Shown here: piece after piece, positions 41,268 to 52,387 of the stretch
How the letters are laid out: every line of letters starts with the position of its first letter
Position numbering within the stretch: the first letter of the stretch is position 1
Source of the DNA: Phenylobacterium sp.
Lineage (GTDB): Bacteria > Pseudomonadota > Alphaproteobacteria > Caulobacterales > Caulobacteraceae
Direction: 5' to 3'
DNA: 64,000 bases
NCBI RefSeq assembly: GCF_013822795.1
Contig: NZ_PNLB01000023.1
Location: 27,107 to 91,106 of the forward strand
Notes under the pieces: generated by a model
Database searches by the model: none
What the model was told of the DNA's origin: nothing
What the model saw: the letters and a program-made list of their open reading frames with translations, nothing else
Translations under genes and position numbers: made by a program

Positions 41268-42287
41268 ATGGACGATGCGCGCCCGATCACGCCCGAGGCG
41301 ATCATGCAGCTAGGTTGGGGCTTCTGGGGCTCCAAGACGCTGCTCAGCGCCGTAGAGCTGGGCGTATTCACTGAGCTGGGAAATGGGCCATTGGGCCTGG
41401 AGGCGCTGACCTCACGATTATCGCTGCACCCAAGGTCGGCGCGCGACTTCTTCGACGCCTTGGTGGCGCTGGGCGTCCTGGCGCGCGACGGCAGCGTCTA
41501 CGCCAATACGCCCGAGACCGCGCTCTTCCTCGATCGCAACAAACCGACTTATGTCGGCGGCATCTTGGAGATGGCCAACAAACGCCTCTACCGGTTCTGG
41601 GACGGACTGACCGAGGCGCTGCGGACCGGCCTGCCGCAGAACGAGGCCAAGGACGGGGGCGAGGACCTGTTCGGCGTCATCTACGCCGATCCGGTGATCC
41701 TGGAGAGCTTCCTGCGCGGCATGACCGGCGTCAGCCTGCCGGCGGCGCAGGCGATGGCGGCGCTGTTTCCGTGGAACGAGGTCAAGTCGTTGGTCGACGT
41801 CGGCTGCGCCCAGGGCGGAGCAACGGCCACTATCGCCCTGGCGCACCCGCACCTGGCCGCGACCGGCTTCGACCTGGCCGTCGTGCAGCCGGTGTTCGAC
41901 GCCTATGTGAAGGAGAAGGGGCTGGCGGACCGGGTGCGTTTCGCAGCCGGCGACTTCTTCGCAGGCTCCCTGCCCTCGGCTGACGTCATCATCATGGGTC
42001 ACATCCTCCATGACTGGAACCTGGCCCAGAAGCGCGAACTTCTCGCCAAGGCTTACGCCGCCTTGCCCGACGGCGGCCGGCTGATCGTCTACGACGCCAT
42101 CATCGACGACGCGCGGCGACAGAACGCCTTTGGGCTGCTGATGAGCCTGAACATGCTGATCGAGACCAACGGCGGCTTCGACTACACCGGCGCCGACTGC
42201 ATCGGCTGGATGAAGGAAGCCGGGTTCAGAGAGGCCGTGGTCCAGCCTTTGGCCGGACCGGACTCGATGGTGATCGGAACAAAGTAG
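41268..42287 (+). CDS. SAM-dependent O-methyltransferase (acetylserotonin OMT-like)
   Basis: A 339-residue class I methyltransferase. GGGAGG precedes ATG 41268. An N-terminal winged-helix dimerisation domain ([48 protein letters not shown]) is followed by the SAM domain with motif [18 protein letters not shown] near residue 177, motif [16 protein letters not shown], and [12 protein letters not shown] near 245, typical of acetylserotonin-type O-methyltransferases. The acceptor is unknown. Confidence 0.85.
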   Translation: MDDARPITPEAIMQLGWGFWGSKTLLSAVELGVFTELGNGPLGLEALTSRLSLHPRSARDFFDALVALGVLARDGSVYANTPETALFLDRNKPTYVGGILEMANKRLYRFWDGLTEALRTGLPQNEAKDGGEDLFGVIYADPVILESFLRGMTGVSLPAAQAMAALFPWNEVKSLVDVGCAQGGATATIALAHPHLAATGFDLAVVQPVFDAYVKEKGLADRVRFAAGDFFAGSLPSADVIIMGHILHDWNLAQKRELLAKAYAALPDGGRLIVYDAIIDDARRQNAFGLLMSLNMLIETNGGFDYTGADCIGWMKEAGFREAVVQPLAGPDSMVIGTK

Positions 42288-42290
42288 CGG

Positions 42291-42746
42291 TCAGCCGCCG
42301 GCGCGGCCCGCGGCGAAGGCCTTCATCATCGGAGCGTAGACCTCTACTGGCGGGAAGCCCTCAAAGCTCTCCACGGCCGGAGTGACCGCCCAGGGCAATT
42401 TCTCGGCGGTCATGGTCTCCATGTAGGGATCAAGACCGCTCGGATCGTCCAGCAGCGTCGTGCGGACATTGACCAGATGCTCGGCTCCGTCAGGGCGAGT
42501 GAACATCCAGCTTTTGCAGTGCGGGCAGAAGAAATGCCGGGTTGCACCGTGCAGACCGCCGATCACCGGCTCGCCCTCCGTGACGGCAAAGCCTGCGGCC
42601 GGCGTCAGCACGCTGAGCGAGAAGGCGCTGGCGGTCATCTTCTGACAGCCGGTGCAATGGCAGGCCATGGTGATCAACGGCGGCGCGGAGATCCGAAACC
42701 GCACCTGGCCGCAGCGGCAGCCACCATCCCGCGTGAACTCGCCCAT
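42291..42746 (-). CDS. GFA-family (glutathione-dependent formaldehyde-activating-like) protein
   Basis: A 151-residue protein with GGAG eight bases before ATG 42746. Zinc-binding Cys residues: CRCGQVRF near residue 10, CHCTGCQKMTASAF near 29, CPHCKSWMF near 76. The fold is the CENP-V/GFA domain. Many members have no formaldehyde role, so the activity is open. Convergent with the methyltransferase, three bases apart. Confidence 0.85.
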   Translation of the reverse strand: MGEFTRDGGCRCGQVRFRISAPPLITMACHCTGCQKMTASAFSLSVLTPAAGFAVTEGEPVIGGLHGATRHFFCPHCKSWMFTRPDGAEHLVNVRTTLLDDPSGLDPYMETMTAEKLPWAVTPAVESFEGFPPVEVYAPMMKAFAAGRAGG

Positions 42747-42881
42747 GAACCGCTCTCCAACCCCGCTTCCGATATCCGCCTTATGCCAGCTCTTCAGGGC
42801 CGCACCAATGCGGCCGAGCTTGACCGTCGCGGGGGCGGCTTGGCATTGGCAAGAGTGCAACACAGACGCGAGGAGGCGCCC

Positions 42882-43526
42882 GTGAACCCGTTCCCCGACG
42901 ATATCTTCACCGAGCCGGAGGACGTGGATCCGGACGGCCTGGCGAACCTGGGACCGCTGCGGCGGCTGGCCGGGGTATGGGAAGGCCGCAAAGGCGTCGA
43001 CGTGAACCCCAAGGCCGACGGCCCCGAACAGCGGGAATACGTCGAGCGCATCGTCATGCGGCCGATCGATCCGCAGGCCAACGGTCCGCAGCTGTTCTAT
43101 GGCTTGCGCTACCACGTCCGCGTCATTGCGGTGGGCGAAGAGACCACGTTCCACGACCAGGTGGGGTACTGGCTCTATGAACCGGCGACCGGGCTGATCC
43201 TGCAGTCGTTGGCGATCCCGCGAGGCCAGACGGCGCTGGCAGGCGGCGCGGCGACGGACACTGGGATCGTCGTCAAGGCGACGCGTGGCGACACCCAGCA
43301 TGGCATCAGCTCGACAGCGTTCCTCGAGCACGCGTTCCGCACCGACAGTTATCAGCTGGAGATCACCTTCCACGACGATGACAGCTGGAGCTATGTGTCC
43401 GACACCATGCTGGCGGTGCGTGGCCAAGAGGGGCTCTTCCAGCATCGCGACCGCAACACCCTGACCAGGGTCGCCGAGCCGATGGGAAACCCGCTGATGC
43501 GACGTGAGAGCGGGCTGGACCTCTAG
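42882..43526 (+). CDS. heme-binding beta-barrel protein (nitrobindin/FABP-like)
   Basis: A 214-residue protein. GTG 42882 follows AGGAGG by five bases. Motifs: LANLGPLRRLAGVWEGRKGVDVNP, where the LAGVWEG start of the barrel is diagnostic, FYGLRYHVRVI, TTFHDQVGYWLYEPATGLILQSLAIPRGQT, and the C-terminal HRDRNTLTRV. The IPRG and HRD-NTL elements match the heme-binding FABP-like family (DUF1794/THAP4-type). The ligand is inferred. Confidence 0.8.
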   Translation: MNPFPDDIFTEPEDVDPDGLANLGPLRRLAGVWEGRKGVDVNPKADGPEQREYVERIVMRPIDPQANGPQLFYGLRYHVRVIAVGEETTFHDQVGYWLYEPATGLILQSLAIPRGQTALAGGAATDTGIVVKATRGDTQHGISSTAFLEHAFRTDSYQLEITFHDDDSWSYVSDTMLAVRGQEGLFQHRDRNTLTRVAEPMGNPLMRRESGLDL

Positions 43527-43531
43527 TCCAG

Positions 43532-44959
43532 CTAGGCCCGCGTCGCCGCGTAGGCTTCGAGGGCCCGCTCGCGAGCCCTCGCGTGGTCGACGATCGGCGC
43601 CGGATAGTCGACACCGGCGTCAGCAAGCTCGATTGGCCGCGCCGTCCACGGTGCGTGCAGCAGCCTGTCCGGCAATGCGGCGAGTTCAGGAACCCAGCGG
43701 CGAACATAGGCGCCGTCGGGATCGAACTTCTGCCCTTGGGTGACCGGATTGAAGATACGGAAGTAAGGCGAGGCGTCAGCGCCGGAGCCGGCCACCCACT
43801 GCCAGCTGGCGGCGTTGTTGGCCAAATCGGCGTCGACCAACGTGTCCCAGAACCAGGCCTGCCCCTCGCGCCAGTCGACGAGCAGGTCCTTGATCAGGAA
43901 CGAGGCCACGATCATCCGCACGCGGTTGTGCATCCAGCCCGTGGTCCACAGCTGGCGCATCCCGGCGTCGACGATCGGGTAGCCGGTCAGGCCCCTGCGC
44001 CACGCTTGCAGACCGGCCGGGTCCTCAGCCCAGCGAAAGGCGGCGAACTCCGGCCGCAGCGGCTGCTCGGGCAGGCTCGGCGAGTGAAACAGCAGGTGGT
44101 GGGAGAACTCACGCCAGGCGATTTCGGAGAGGAACGTTTCCACGCCCGACGGCATGAGGTCGCCGGTCTCGGCGAACGCGGCAGCTGTCAGGGCGCGCCA
44201 GACTTGGCGCGGGCCGACCTCGCCGAAGTGCAGGTGCGGCGACAGGCGCGAGGTCCCTTCCCGCCCAGGCAGGTTACGGGCCTCGCCATACTCCAGGCTG
44301 ACACGGCCGGTGAAGGCGTCCAGGCGCTCCTGCGCGCCCAGCTCGCCGGGCATCCACGTCTCGCGCAGGCCGCCGGCCCAGTCTGGACGCGACGGCGCAA
44401 GGTTCCAGTGGCCCAGCGTCTCGCCAGCCGGCCAGACCTGCGGCGCACGGATGTACTTCGGGGTCTGAAGGGGCGCCGGCAGCTCATACCCAGCAAGCAA
44501 CGCTCGCCAGAAGGGCGTGAACACTCGATAAGGCTCGCCCTTGCCGTTCATCACCTCCCAGGGCTCGCGCAGCAGGCCCGCATTGAAGCTGCGCACGGCG
44601 ACGCCGCGCGCCTTCAGCACAGCCTTGAGCCGCTCATCGCGCGCGACGGCCCAGGGCTCATAGCGACGGTTCCAGACCACCGCTTCGGCGCCGACCTCGG
44701 CCGCAAGACGCTGGATTTCGTGTTCCGCAGCGCCGCGCCTCAGGATCAGGCGCGAGCCGCGCCGCTCAAGCTCAGCAGCGAGCGCCGACAAAGAGTGGTG
44801 CAACCACCAGCGCGAGGCGCCGCCTGCTCGCCAGCGGCCTGCGTCTTCGTCGTCCAGGATGAACACCGGCACGACCGAGCCGCCCCGCGCGAGAGCGGCG
44901 GCAAGCGCCGGGTTTTCGGCCAGGCGCAGATCGTTGCGAAACCAGAGGAGCGTCGTCAC
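43532..44959 (-). CDS. phrB: deoxyribodipyrimidine photolyase (CPD class I)
   Basis: A 475-residue DNA repair flavoprotein. N-terminal antenna domain (LLWFRNDLRLAENPALAAA; VWNRRYEPW). C-terminal FAD domain: GTSRLSPHLHFGEVGPRQVW, EIAWREFSHHLLFHSP, GYPIVDAGMRQLWTTGWMHNRVRMIVASFLIKDLLVDWREG (written in part), DADLANNAASWQWVAGSGADASPYFRIFNPVTQ. It uses blue light to reverse UV pyrimidine dimers. All landmark motifs of class I CPD photolyases are present. Confidence 0.94.
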   Translation of the reverse strand: MTTLLWFRNDLRLAENPALAAALARGGSVVPVFILDDEDAGRWRAGGASRWWLHHSLSALAAELERRGSRLILRRGAAEHEIQRLAAEVGAEAVVWNRRYEPWAVARDERLKAVLKARGVAVRSFNAGLLREPWEVMNGKGEPYRVFTPFWRALLAGYELPAPLQTPKYIRAPQVWPAGETLGHWNLAPSRPDWAGGLRETWMPGELGAQERLDAFTGRVSLEYGEARNLPGREGTSRLSPHLHFGEVGPRQVWRALTAAAFAETGDLMPSGVETFLSEIAWREFSHHLLFHSPSLPEQPLRPEFAAFRWAEDPAGLQAWRRGLTGYPIVDAGMRQLWTTGWMHNRVRMIVASFLIKDLLVDWREGQAWFWDTLVDADLANNAASWQWVAGSGADASPYFRIFNPVTQGQKFDPDGAYVRRWVPELAALPDRLLHAPWTARPIELADAGVDYPAPIVDHARARERALEAYAATRA

Positions 44960-44996
44960 TCCGTGGACTTCGCCCGCGCTGGCCGGCTTGGCAAGC

Positions 44997-45734
44997 CTAG
45001 CCCCGCGACGGCCCGAAACGGGCGACTAGATCGTAGGCCTCGCCCGGGAACAGCTGGCGCACGCGCGTCACGCCGACCCCAGCGCGCCAGGTCCGGCGCT
45101 CCACCGCCAGGCAGGCGGTACGCGGCGCAATGGCCAACAGACGTGCGGCCTCGGTATCGGCTGCAAGCGCCGAGATCCGGTTTTCCGCCTCGGTCCAGGG
45201 AATGTGCTCCAGCAGCCACGCGCCGGGCGAGATCTGCGTGAAGTCGATGCGGGCCGCTTCCGGAGCCGCACGTAGGCTGATCAGCCGGTCTTCGAGGGAA
45301 AACGGCCGGGCGTCGGCGAAGTGCACGCCGCGCAGCGCTAGCAGCGTCCGTCCGCCCGCCAACTCCGCTTCGTCGGGCCCGTCGGCGGCACGCTGGACAC
45401 ACACGCTCAGTTCGAACCGATAGGCCTGGCCGCGGCCTTCGATCTCGGCGCGCAGGTCGGGAATGTCGAGCACGGCCGAGTGCACCCGCGGCCGGGCGAC
45501 AAAGGAGCCGGCGCGCCGTCGGCGCTCGATCAACCCGGCCTCCGCCAAGGCGGATATCGCCTTGCTCACCGTCATGCGCGAGCAGCCGTACTGCTCAGTG
45601 AGTTCATGCTCGAAGGGGATGCGGTCGCCGGGGCCCAACTCGCCCGAAAGAATCTTCGCCTCTATGTCGGTGCGGATGCGCTGGTGCAGCGCAGTCGGCG
45701 CTTCGGCCTCTGCAACGGGAGCGGGCTTGTTCAC
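44997..45734 (-). CDS. hutC: histidine utilisation repressor HutC
   Basis: A 245-residue GntR/HutC regulator. GTG 45734 overlaps the hutF stop. Winged helix: HQRIRTDIEAKILSGELGPGDRIPFEHELTEQYGCSRMTVSKAISALAEAGLIERRRRAGSFVA (written in part). UTRA domain: ISPGAWLLEHIPWTEAENRISA and C-terminal TRVRQLFPGEAYDLVARFGP. It represses the hut genes until urocanate is bound. A consensus GTCTATAC box lies in the hutF-hutI divergent promoter. Confidence 0.93.
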   Translation of the reverse strand: MNKPAPVAEAEAPTALHQRIRTDIEAKILSGELGPGDRIPFEHELTEQYGCSRMTVSKAISALAEAGLIERRRRAGSFVARPRVHSAVLDIPDLRAEIEGRGQAYRFELSVCVQRAADGPDEAELAGGRTLLALRGVHFADARPFSLEDRLISLRAAPEAARIDFTQISPGAWLLEHIPWTEAENRISALAADTEAARLLAIAPRTACLAVERRTWRAGVGVTRVRQLFPGEAYDLVARFGPSRG

Positions 45735-47101
45735 GCGAGCACGTACTCCAGGGCGCGACGGTAGCGGGCGGCGATCTCGGCACGCCGGTGATGGCGTCCA
45801 TTAGTGACCAGCTTCGCGCCCGCCCGCCAGACGCCGTCAATCATGTCTCTGCGACCAGCAAACACCAAGCTGTCGAGGATCGCATCGCCCTGGCGCGCGA
45901 CCAGCGCCGGATGCGCCGGATCGAGACTGACAATGTCGGCCGGCGCGCCGACGGCTAGCGCCGCCGCCGAGCGGCCCAGCGCCTGGGCCCCGCCAGCGGC
46001 GGCCGCACGATAGAGGTCGGCTCCCGTCGAGCTTCCAGCGTCCCGGGCCAGCACGTTGCGCGTTCGTCGCGTCAGCCGCTGACCATACTCCAACAACCGC
46101 AGCTCTTCGGCGGCGTCGATCAGCACGTTGGAATCCGACCCGACCCCGAAACGCCCACCCGCCTCCACAAGCTCGACAGCCGGAAACAGGCCGTCTCCGA
46201 GATTTGCCTCGGTGACCGGACAGAGGCCGGCGATGGCCCCGCTGACCGCCAACGACCGTGTCTCGGCAGGCGTCATGTGGGTCGCGTGCACCAGGCACCA
46301 GCTCTGGCTGACTGGCGCATGCCCAAGCAGCCATTCGACGGGCCGCGCGCCCGACCATGCCAGGCAGTCGTCGACCTCCTTGGTCTGTTCGGCGATGTGG
46401 ATGTGCATCGGGGCGTCGCCCGCCAGACCGACCAGCGCGGTGAGTTGCTCGGGCGTCACGGCGCGAAGACTGTGCGGCGCCACACCGACCAACGCGCCGG
46501 CGAGCGGCGCCACGGCGGCACGGCTCGCCTCCAGCAGGCGAGCGAAGCTGTCCAGGTCGTTGATGAACCGAGCCTGGCCCTCGGTTGGCGGCGCGCCGCC
46601 AAAGCCAGCGTGAGCATAGAACACTGGCAACAGGGTCAGCCCCAGACCTGTCTCAGCAGCAGCCGCGGCGATGGCGGCCGCCATCTCGGCGGGATTGGCG
46701 AACCGCGCGCCGCCCCTGTCGTGGTGGAGGTAGTGAAACTCGCCTACCCGCGTGAAGCCGCCCTCCAGCATCTCGACATAGGCCTGCGCGGCGATCGCCT
46801 GCAGGTCATCCGGTCGTAGGCGCTCGGTGAACCGATACATGACTTCGCGCCAAGTCCAGAAGCTGTCAGCCGAAGGGCCGCGCACCTCGGCCAGCCCCGC
46901 CATGCCGCGCTGAAAGGCGTGGCTGTGCAGGTTCGGCAGGCCCGGCAGGGCAGGTCCGTGCGCGGCCTCGCCGGCGGCGCGCTCGACATCAGTCTCCACG
47001 CGCACGATAGCGCCGTCGCTCAACGTCAGGCGCACGTTCGACGCCCAGCCGCCCTCCAGCAACGCGCTTGCGAACCAGACCGTTTGAGAGTGATCAGCCA
47101 C
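45731..47101 (-). CDS. hutF: formimidoylglutamate deiminase
   Basis: A 456-residue amidohydrolase. GTG 47101 follows GAGGAGG by eight bases. Metal site: [18 protein letters not shown] near residue 52, then [27 protein letters not shown] and [26 protein letters not shown]. It converts N-formimidoyl-glutamate to N-formyl-glutamate and ammonia, the branch completed by hutG. The presence of hutF with hutG defines the five-step histidine pathway. Divergent from hutI with a 66-base regulatory gap. Confidence 0.93.
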   Translation of the reverse strand: MADHSQTVWFASALLEGGWASNVRLTLSDGAIVRVETDVERAAGEAAHGPALPGLPNLHSHAFQRGMAGLAEVRGPSADSFWTWREVMYRFTERLRPDDLQAIAAQAYVEMLEGGFTRVGEFHYLHHDRGGARFANPAEMAAAIAAAAAETGLGLTLLPVFYAHAGFGGAPPTEGQARFINDLDSFARLLEASRAAVAPLAGALVGVAPHSLRAVTPEQLTALVGLAGDAPMHIHIAEQTKEVDDCLAWSGARPVEWLLGHAPVSQSWCLVHATHMTPAETRSLAVSGAIAGLCPVTEANLGDGLFPAVELVEAGGRFGVGSDSNVLIDAAEELRLLEYGQRLTRRTRNVLARDAGSSTGADLYRAAAAGGAQALGRSAAALAVGAPADIVSLDPAHPALVARQGDAILDSLVFAGRRDMIDGVWRAGAKLVTNGRHHRRAEIAARYRRALEYVLA

Positions 47102-47126
47102 TGGACAAGCCTCCTCGCTCGGATTT

Positions 47127-47140
47127 ATGTCTATACATAT
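47127..47140. promoter_or_regulatory. HutC operator in the hutF-hutI divergent promoter
   Basis: TATGTCTATACATA (47127-47140) contains GTCTATAC, an exact match to the GT-M-TA-K-AC consensus of HutC-subfamily regulators, flanked by perfect TATGT/ACATA arms. It sits midway between the two divergent starts and can control both transcripts. Confidence 0.75.
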
Positions 47141-47167
47141 TCGAGACGAAGGGGAAGGAGGCGAACG

Positions 47168-48373
47168 ATGCGATGTGACCGGCTCTGGATCAAAGCCCGG
47201 CTGGCGACCCTTGCGCCCCAACAGCCTGGAATCGGCGCGATCGAAGACGGCGTCGTCGCCTCTCGGGACGGCCGCATCCTGTACGCCGGCCCCGCGTCTC
47301 AGGCTCCCACGCTCGATCCCGCCGAAACGGTCGACTGCGAAGGTCGCTGGATCACGCCGGGGCTGATCGATCCGCACACCCACCTGGTCTTCGGCGGCGA
47401 TCGCGCCCAGGAATTCGAGATGCGGCTGCAGGGCGCCTCGTACGAGGAAATCGCCCGCGCCGGCGGCGGCATCGTCTCGACCATGCACGCTACCCGAGCG
47501 GCGAGCGAAAGCGATCTGCTGGCGTCTGCGCTGCCGCGGCTAGATGCGCTGCTCGCAGAAGGCGCCACGACAATCGAGGTCAAGTCCGGCTACGGATTGT
47601 CCCTGGAACATGAAATCAAGTGCCTGCGCGCGGCGCGCCGGCTGGCGTCCGAGCGCCAGGTGCGGATCGTCACCACGTTTCTCGGCGCGCATGCCCTCCC
47701 CCCGGAATGGTCTGGCGATCCCGACGGCTATATCGACGAGATCTGCGATCGCATGATCCCGGCCGTAGCGGCGGAAGGTCTAGCCGATGCCGTCGATGCG
47801 TTTTGCGAGGGCATCGGCTTTTCGCCCGCCCAAACGCGCCGCGTCTTCGCAGCGGCGCAGGCCCATGGCCTGCCCGTAAAGCTCCACGCCGAACAGCTTT
47901 CGAACCAACATGGCGCCGCCCTCGCGGCAGAGTTCGGGGCGCTTTCGGCCGACCATCTGGAGCACCTAGACACGGATGGGGTGGCGGCGATGGCCCGCGC
48001 CGGCGTGGTGGCGACCCTGCTGCCGGGCGCCTTCTACTCCGTCCGCGAAACGCGCTTGCCGCCAGTTGATGACCTTCGCCGAGCCGGCGTGCCGATCGCC
48101 CTCGCCACCGACTGCAATCCGGGCACCTCGCCGCTCACCTCGCTGCTGTTGACCATGAACATGGCCGCGACGCTGTTTCGCCTCACCGTCGACGAGTGCC
48201 TGGCGGGAGTGACACGCGAGGCGGCGCGCGCGCTCGGCTTGCTCGGCGAAATCGGAACTCTGGAAGCTGGCAAAGCCTGCGACCTCGCCATCTGGGACAT
48301 CGAGCGCCCAGCCGAACTTGTCTATCGCATGGGGTTCAACCCACTCCATGCGCGCGTGTGGAGCGGAAAATGA
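47168..48373 (+). CDS. hutI: imidazolonepropionase
   Basis: A 401-residue amidohydrolase opening imidazolonepropionate to formimidoylglutamate. ATG 47168 has AGGAGG six bases upstream. Motifs: [29 protein letters not shown] (metal HxH), [69 protein letters not shown] and [21 protein letters not shown]. First gene of the plus-strand hut operon; overlaps hutH by ATGA. Confidence 0.94.
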   Translation: MRCDRLWIKARLATLAPQQPGIGAIEDGVVASRDGRILYAGPASQAPTLDPAETVDCEGRWITPGLIDPHTHLVFGGDRAQEFEMRLQGASYEEIARAGGGIVSTMHATRAASESDLLASALPRLDALLAEGATTIEVKSGYGLSLEHEIKCLRAARRLASERQVRIVTTFLGAHALPPEWSGDPDGYIDEICDRMIPAVAAEGLADAVDAFCEGIGFSPAQTRRVFAAAQAHGLPVKLHAEQLSNQHGAALAAEFGALSADHLEHLDTDGVAAMARAGVVATLLPGAFYSVRETRLPPVDDLRRAGVPIALATDCNPGTSPLTSLLLTMNMAATLFRLTVDECLAGVTREAARALGLLGEIGTLEAGKACDLAIWDIERPAELVYRMGFNPLHARVWSGK

Positions 48374-49902
48374 ACTGTGTGATGCTGCGCCCGGCTGACG
48401 TGAGCCTGGGCGAATGGCGCGCGATCTATCGCGGCGCGGACGTAAGACTGGGCCCGGCGTCGAACGCTGCGATCGAGCAGAGCGCCGCCGCTGTCGAGCG
48501 TATCCTGGCGAGGGGCGAGCCGGTCTACGGCATCAATACAGGCTTCGGAAAACTGGCCAGCGTCCGCATCGAAGCGGCGGACCTTCAGACGTTGCAGCGA
48601 AACATCGTGCTCTCGCATGCTGCCGGAGTCGGGGAGCCATCACCCATTCCTGTCATCCGGCTGATGCTCGCCCTGAAGCTGGCCAGCCTGGCGCAAGGCG
48701 CCTCAGGGGTCCGCCCAGCCACCACCGCCCTGCTTGAAGCCATGCTGGCGAAGGACCTGACGCCGGTCGTGCCAGCTCAGGGTTCAGTGGGCGCATCGGG
48801 CGACCTAGCACCGCTGGCGCACATGGCTGCGACCATGATCGGGGTTGGGGAGATTTTCGTGGGCGGCGCGCGCCGCCCCGCGCGCGACGCGCTCGCCGAA
48901 GCGGGGCTCGCCCCGCTCACCCTCGGCCCGAAGGAAGGCCTGGCGTTGCTGAACGGAACGCAGTTCTCGACGGCCAATGCGCTCGCGGGCCTCTTCGAGG
49001 CCGAACTGCTGTTCCAGACGGCGCTTGTCACTGGCGCGCTCTCGACTGAGGCCGCCAAGGGCTCCGATACTCCGTTCGATCACCGCATCCACGCATTGCG
49101 TCGCCATACGGGCCAGATCCAGACTGCCGACGCACTGCGGTCGCTCATGGCCGGCTCGGCTATTCGGGCTTCGCACCTGAAGGATGACGAGCGGGTGCAG
49201 GACCCCTACTGCCTGCGCTGCCAGCCCCAAGTCATGGGGGCGGCGCTGGACATCCTGCGCCAAGCGGCGACCACTCTGGCGACCGAAGCCAACGGCGTTT
49301 CCGACAATCCGCTGATCTTCCCGAAGACCGACGAAGCCCTTTCCGGCGGCAACTTCCACGCCGAACCGGTCGCCTTCGCCGCGGACATGATCGCTTTGGC
49401 GATCTGCGAGATCGGCTCGCTCTCCGAGCGCCGCATCGCCATGCTCGTCGATCCGGCGCTCTCGGGCCTTCCGGCGTTCCTGACACCCAAGCCCGGCCTG
49501 AACTCAGGCTTCATGATCCCACAGGTGACCGCAGCCGCGCTGGTGTCGGAAAACAAGCAAAAGGCCTACCCGGCCAGCGTCGACTCCATCCCCACCTCCG
49601 CCAACCAGGAGGATCACGTCTCGATGGCGGCGCATGGCGCGCGGCGGTTGCTGGGCATGGCCGAGAACGTCGTCGGCGTACTGGGGATCGAGCTGCTTGC
49701 CGGCGCGCAGGGCTGTGATTTCCATGCGCCACTCGCGTCGAGCAGCGCGCTGGAAGCGGTGCGTGCTCGCCTGCGCGCCCAAGTGCCGTATCTCAGCGAC
49801 GACCGCCACTTCCACCCAGATATGCAGGCGGCGAACGACCTCGTGCGCTCGGGCGACGTTATCGCCGCCGCCGACGCGGTGGCCTTGCCGGACGTCGGTT
49901 GA
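48370..49902 (+). CDS. hutH: histidine ammonia-lyase
   Basis: A 510-residue lyase turning histidine into urocanate. The MIO cofactor triad Ala142-Ser143-Gly144 is in [15 protein letters not shown]. Also [11 protein letters not shown] near residue 53, [44 protein letters not shown] and [23 protein letters not shown]. Start ATG 48370 overlaps the hutI stop; the stop overlaps hutG. Confidence 0.95.
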   Translation: MNCVMLRPADVSLGEWRAIYRGADVRLGPASNAAIEQSAAAVERILARGEPVYGINTGFGKLASVRIEAADLQTLQRNIVLSHAAGVGEPSPIPVIRLMLALKLASLAQGASGVRPATTALLEAMLAKDLTPVVPAQGSVGASGDLAPLAHMAATMIGVGEIFVGGARRPARDALAEAGLAPLTLGPKEGLALLNGTQFSTANALAGLFEAELLFQTALVTGALSTEAAKGSDTPFDHRIHALRRHTGQIQTADALRSLMAGSAIRASHLKDDERVQDPYCLRCQPQVMGAALDILRQAATTLATEANGVSDNPLIFPKTDEALSGGNFHAEPVAFAADMIALAICEIGSLSERRIAMLVDPALSGLPAFLTPKPGLNSGFMIPQVTAAALVSENKQKAYPASVDSIPTSANQEDHVSMAAHGARRLLGMAENVVGVLGIELLAGAQGCDFHAPLASSSALEAVRARLRAQVPYLSDDRHFHPDMQAANDLVRSGDVIAAADAVALPDVG

Positions 49903-50723
49903 TGGACTGGCTGGAAATTCGGCGAGGCGATGCGCCGCTGATCGTGAGCTTTCCCCACACCGGCATGGACATTCCGGCCGCCATCGAAGCGCAACTGACG
50001 TCGCCGTGGCTAGCGCGCAAGGACGCCGACTGGTGGATCCACCGCCTCTACGATTTCGCCCAGGAACTTGGCGCGACTACGATCCGGACCTCGATCAGCC
50101 GCAGCGTCATCGACGTCAATCGCGATCCCACCGGCGCTTCGCTGTATCCAGGTCAGGCCACCACCGAGCTTTGTCCGAGCACGACCTTCGACGGCGAACC
50201 GCTCTATCGCGAGGGGGGACCGGACCAGGCCGAAATCTCGCGCCGGCGCACCGCATTCTTCGAGCCCTACCACGCGGCCCTGGCCCAAGAGATCGAGCGG
50301 CTGAAGCAGGAGCATGACACGGTGGTGCTCTACGAAGCGCACTCGATCCGCTCGCGTATTCCACGGCTGTTCGAAGGCGACCTGCCGCACCTCAACCTGG
50401 GGACCAACTCGGGGGCAAGTTGCTCTGCAGAGCTTACTGCGGCCATCGAAGCGGCGTGCGCCCACCCCAAATATTCGCGCGTCACCAACGGCCGCTTCAA
50501 GGGCGGTTGGACCACCCGGCACTACGGCCTCCCGGCAGACGGCATACACGCGGTCCAGATGGAGCTGGCCTGCCGTGGTTACATGGACGATCCGGCCGCG
50601 CCCCCGACACCGGCCAATTGGCCTGCGCCCTACTCGCCGATCCAGGCTGAACCCATGCGCGCCGTACTGTCCAAAGTCCTGAAGGCCTGCATCGCCTTCG
50701 CCCAGCCTGAGCACCTGAAATGA
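49902..50723 (+). CDS. hutG: N-formylglutamate deformylase
   Basis: A 273-residue amidohydrolase releasing formate from N-formylglutamate, the final step of the hutF branch. Motifs: [15 protein letters not shown] near residue 12, [65 protein letters not shown] and [28 protein letters not shown]. Overlaps hutH (TGATG) and hutU (ATGA). Confidence 0.94.
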   Translation: MDWLEIRRGDAPLIVSFPHTGMDIPAAIEAQLTSPWLARKDADWWIHRLYDFAQELGATTIRTSISRSVIDVNRDPTGASLYPGQATTELCPSTTFDGEPLYREGGPDQAEISRRRTAFFEPYHAALAQEIERLKQEHDTVVLYEAHSIRSRIPRLFEGDLPHLNLGTNSGASCSAELTAAIEAACAHPKYSRVTNGRFKGGWTTRHYGLPADGIHAVQMELACRGYMDDPAAPPTPANWPAPYSPIQAEPMRAVLSKVLKACIAFAQPEHLK

Positions 50724-52387
50724 CCCGTATCGACAAGACCCGCGTGATCCGCCCGGCCACGGGCGCCGAGCTCTCCGCCAAAAGCTGGCTCACCGAAGCG
50801 CCGCTCCGGATGTTAATGAACAACCTGCATCCGGACGTCGCAGAACGGCCGGAGGAACTGGTGGTCTACGGTGGCATTGGGCGCGCCGCGCGCGACTGGG
50901 AAAGCTTCGACAAAATCGTCGAAACGCTCCGCCGTCTGGAGGATGATCAGACGCTGTTGGTCCAGAGCGGAAAGCCCGTCGGCGTGTTTCGCACCCATGC
51001 CGACGCGCCGCGCGTGCTGATCGCCAATTCAAACCTGGTGCCGCGCTGGGCGACTTGGGACCACTTCAACGAGCTCGATCGCAAGGGGCTGGCCATGTAC
51101 GGCCAGATGACCGCGGGCTCGTGGATCTACATCGGCGCCCAGGGCATCGTTCAGGGCACCTACGAGACCTTCGTGGAGATGGGCCGCCAGCACTACAATG
51201 GCGATCTGTCGGGCCGCTGGCTGCTCACGGCAGGCCTCGGCGGCATGGGCGGAGCCCAACCGCTCGCCGCGGTCATGGCCGGGGCGTCCTGCCTCGCCAT
51301 CGAGTGCCAGCCCTCCAGCATCGAGATGCGGCTTCGCACCGGCTATCTCGACCGCTCGACCGACAACCTCGACGAAGCGCTGGCCTGGATCGAACAGTCG
51401 TGCGCCGAGAAGACCCCGATCTCGGTCGGCCTGCTCGGCAACGCCGCCGAGTTGCTGCCGGAGCTGTTTGCCCGCGGCGTGCGGCCGGACCTGCTCACCG
51501 ATCAGACGTCCGCCCACGATCCGGTGAACGGCTATCTGCCCAAAGGTTGGAGCCTTGAGCGCTGGTACGCCATGCGCGGCCAGGACCCCAAACAGGTCGA
51601 GGAAGCCGCTCGCGCGTCTATGGCCGAGCACGTCCAGGCGATGCTCGACTTCCAGGCCGCTGGCGTCCCGACCGTCGACTACGGCAACAACATCCGTCAG
51701 ATGGCCAAAGAGGAAGGCGTCACGAACGCATTCGACTTCCCGGGTTTCGTGCCTGCCTACATCCGCCCGCTGTTCTGCCGAGGGATCGGCCCGTTCCGCT
51801 GGGCGGCGCTGTCGGGCGATCCTGAGGACATCTACAAGACCGACGCCAAGGTGAAGGAGCTGATCCCGGACAACGCGCATCTGCACAACTGGCTCGACAT
51901 GGCCGCCCGCAAGATCAAGTTCCAGGGCCTGCCCGCCCGGATCTGCTGGGTCGGGCTCGGCGATCGCCACCGGCTCGGTCTCGCCTTCAACGAGATGGTG
52001 GCGAAGGGCGAACTCAAGGCCCCGGTCGTCATCGGACGCGATCACCTGGATTCAGGTTCGGTCGCCTCCCCCAACCGCGAGACCGAAGCGATGCGCGACG
52101 GTTCCGACGCCGTCTCCGACTGGCCGCTGCTCAATGCGTTGCTGAACACCGCTTCGGGCGCAACCTGGGTCTCGCTGCACCATGGCGGCGGCGTCGGGAT
52201 GGGCTTCTCCCAGCACTCAGGCATGGTCATCGTCTGCGACGGGACGGATGCGGCGGCCAAGCGCATCGAGCGCGTGCTGTGGAACGACCCGGCGACGGGC
52301 GTGATGCGGCATGCCGACGCCGGCTACGAAATCGCTATCGATGTCGCCCGGGATAAGGGGCTCGATCTCCCTGGCATCCTCGGCTGA
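50720..52387 (+). CDS. hutU: urocanate hydratase
   Basis: A 555-residue NAD-dependent hydratase converting urocanate to imidazolonepropionate. Motifs: [32 protein letters not shown] (written in part), [41 protein letters not shown], the NAD-site region [36 protein letters not shown] and [25 protein letters not shown]. Length is standard. Overlaps hutG and hutD. Confidence 0.95.
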   Translation: MTRIDKTRVIRPATGAELSAKSWLTEAPLRMLMNNLHPDVAERPEELVVYGGIGRAARDWESFDKIVETLRRLEDDQTLLVQSGKPVGVFRTHADAPRVLIANSNLVPRWATWDHFNELDRKGLAMYGQMTAGSWIYIGAQGIVQGTYETFVEMGRQHYNGDLSGRWLLTAGLGGMGGAQPLAAVMAGASCLAIECQPSSIEMRLRTGYLDRSTDNLDEALAWIEQSCAEKTPISVGLLGNAAELLPELFARGVRPDLLTDQTSAHDPVNGYLPKGWSLERWYAMRGQDPKQVEEAARASMAEHVQAMLDFQAAGVPTVDYGNNIRQMAKEEGVTNAFDFPGFVPAYIRPLFCRGIGPFRWAALSGDPEDIYKTDAKVKELIPDNAHLHNWLDMAARKIKFQGLPARICWVGLGDRHRLGLAFNEMVAKGELKAPVVIGRDHLDSGSVASPNRETEAMRDGSDAVSDWPLLNALLNTASGATWVSLHHGGGVGMGFSQHSGMVIVCDGTDAAAKRIERVLWNDPATGVMRHADAGYEIAIDVARDKGLDLPGILG

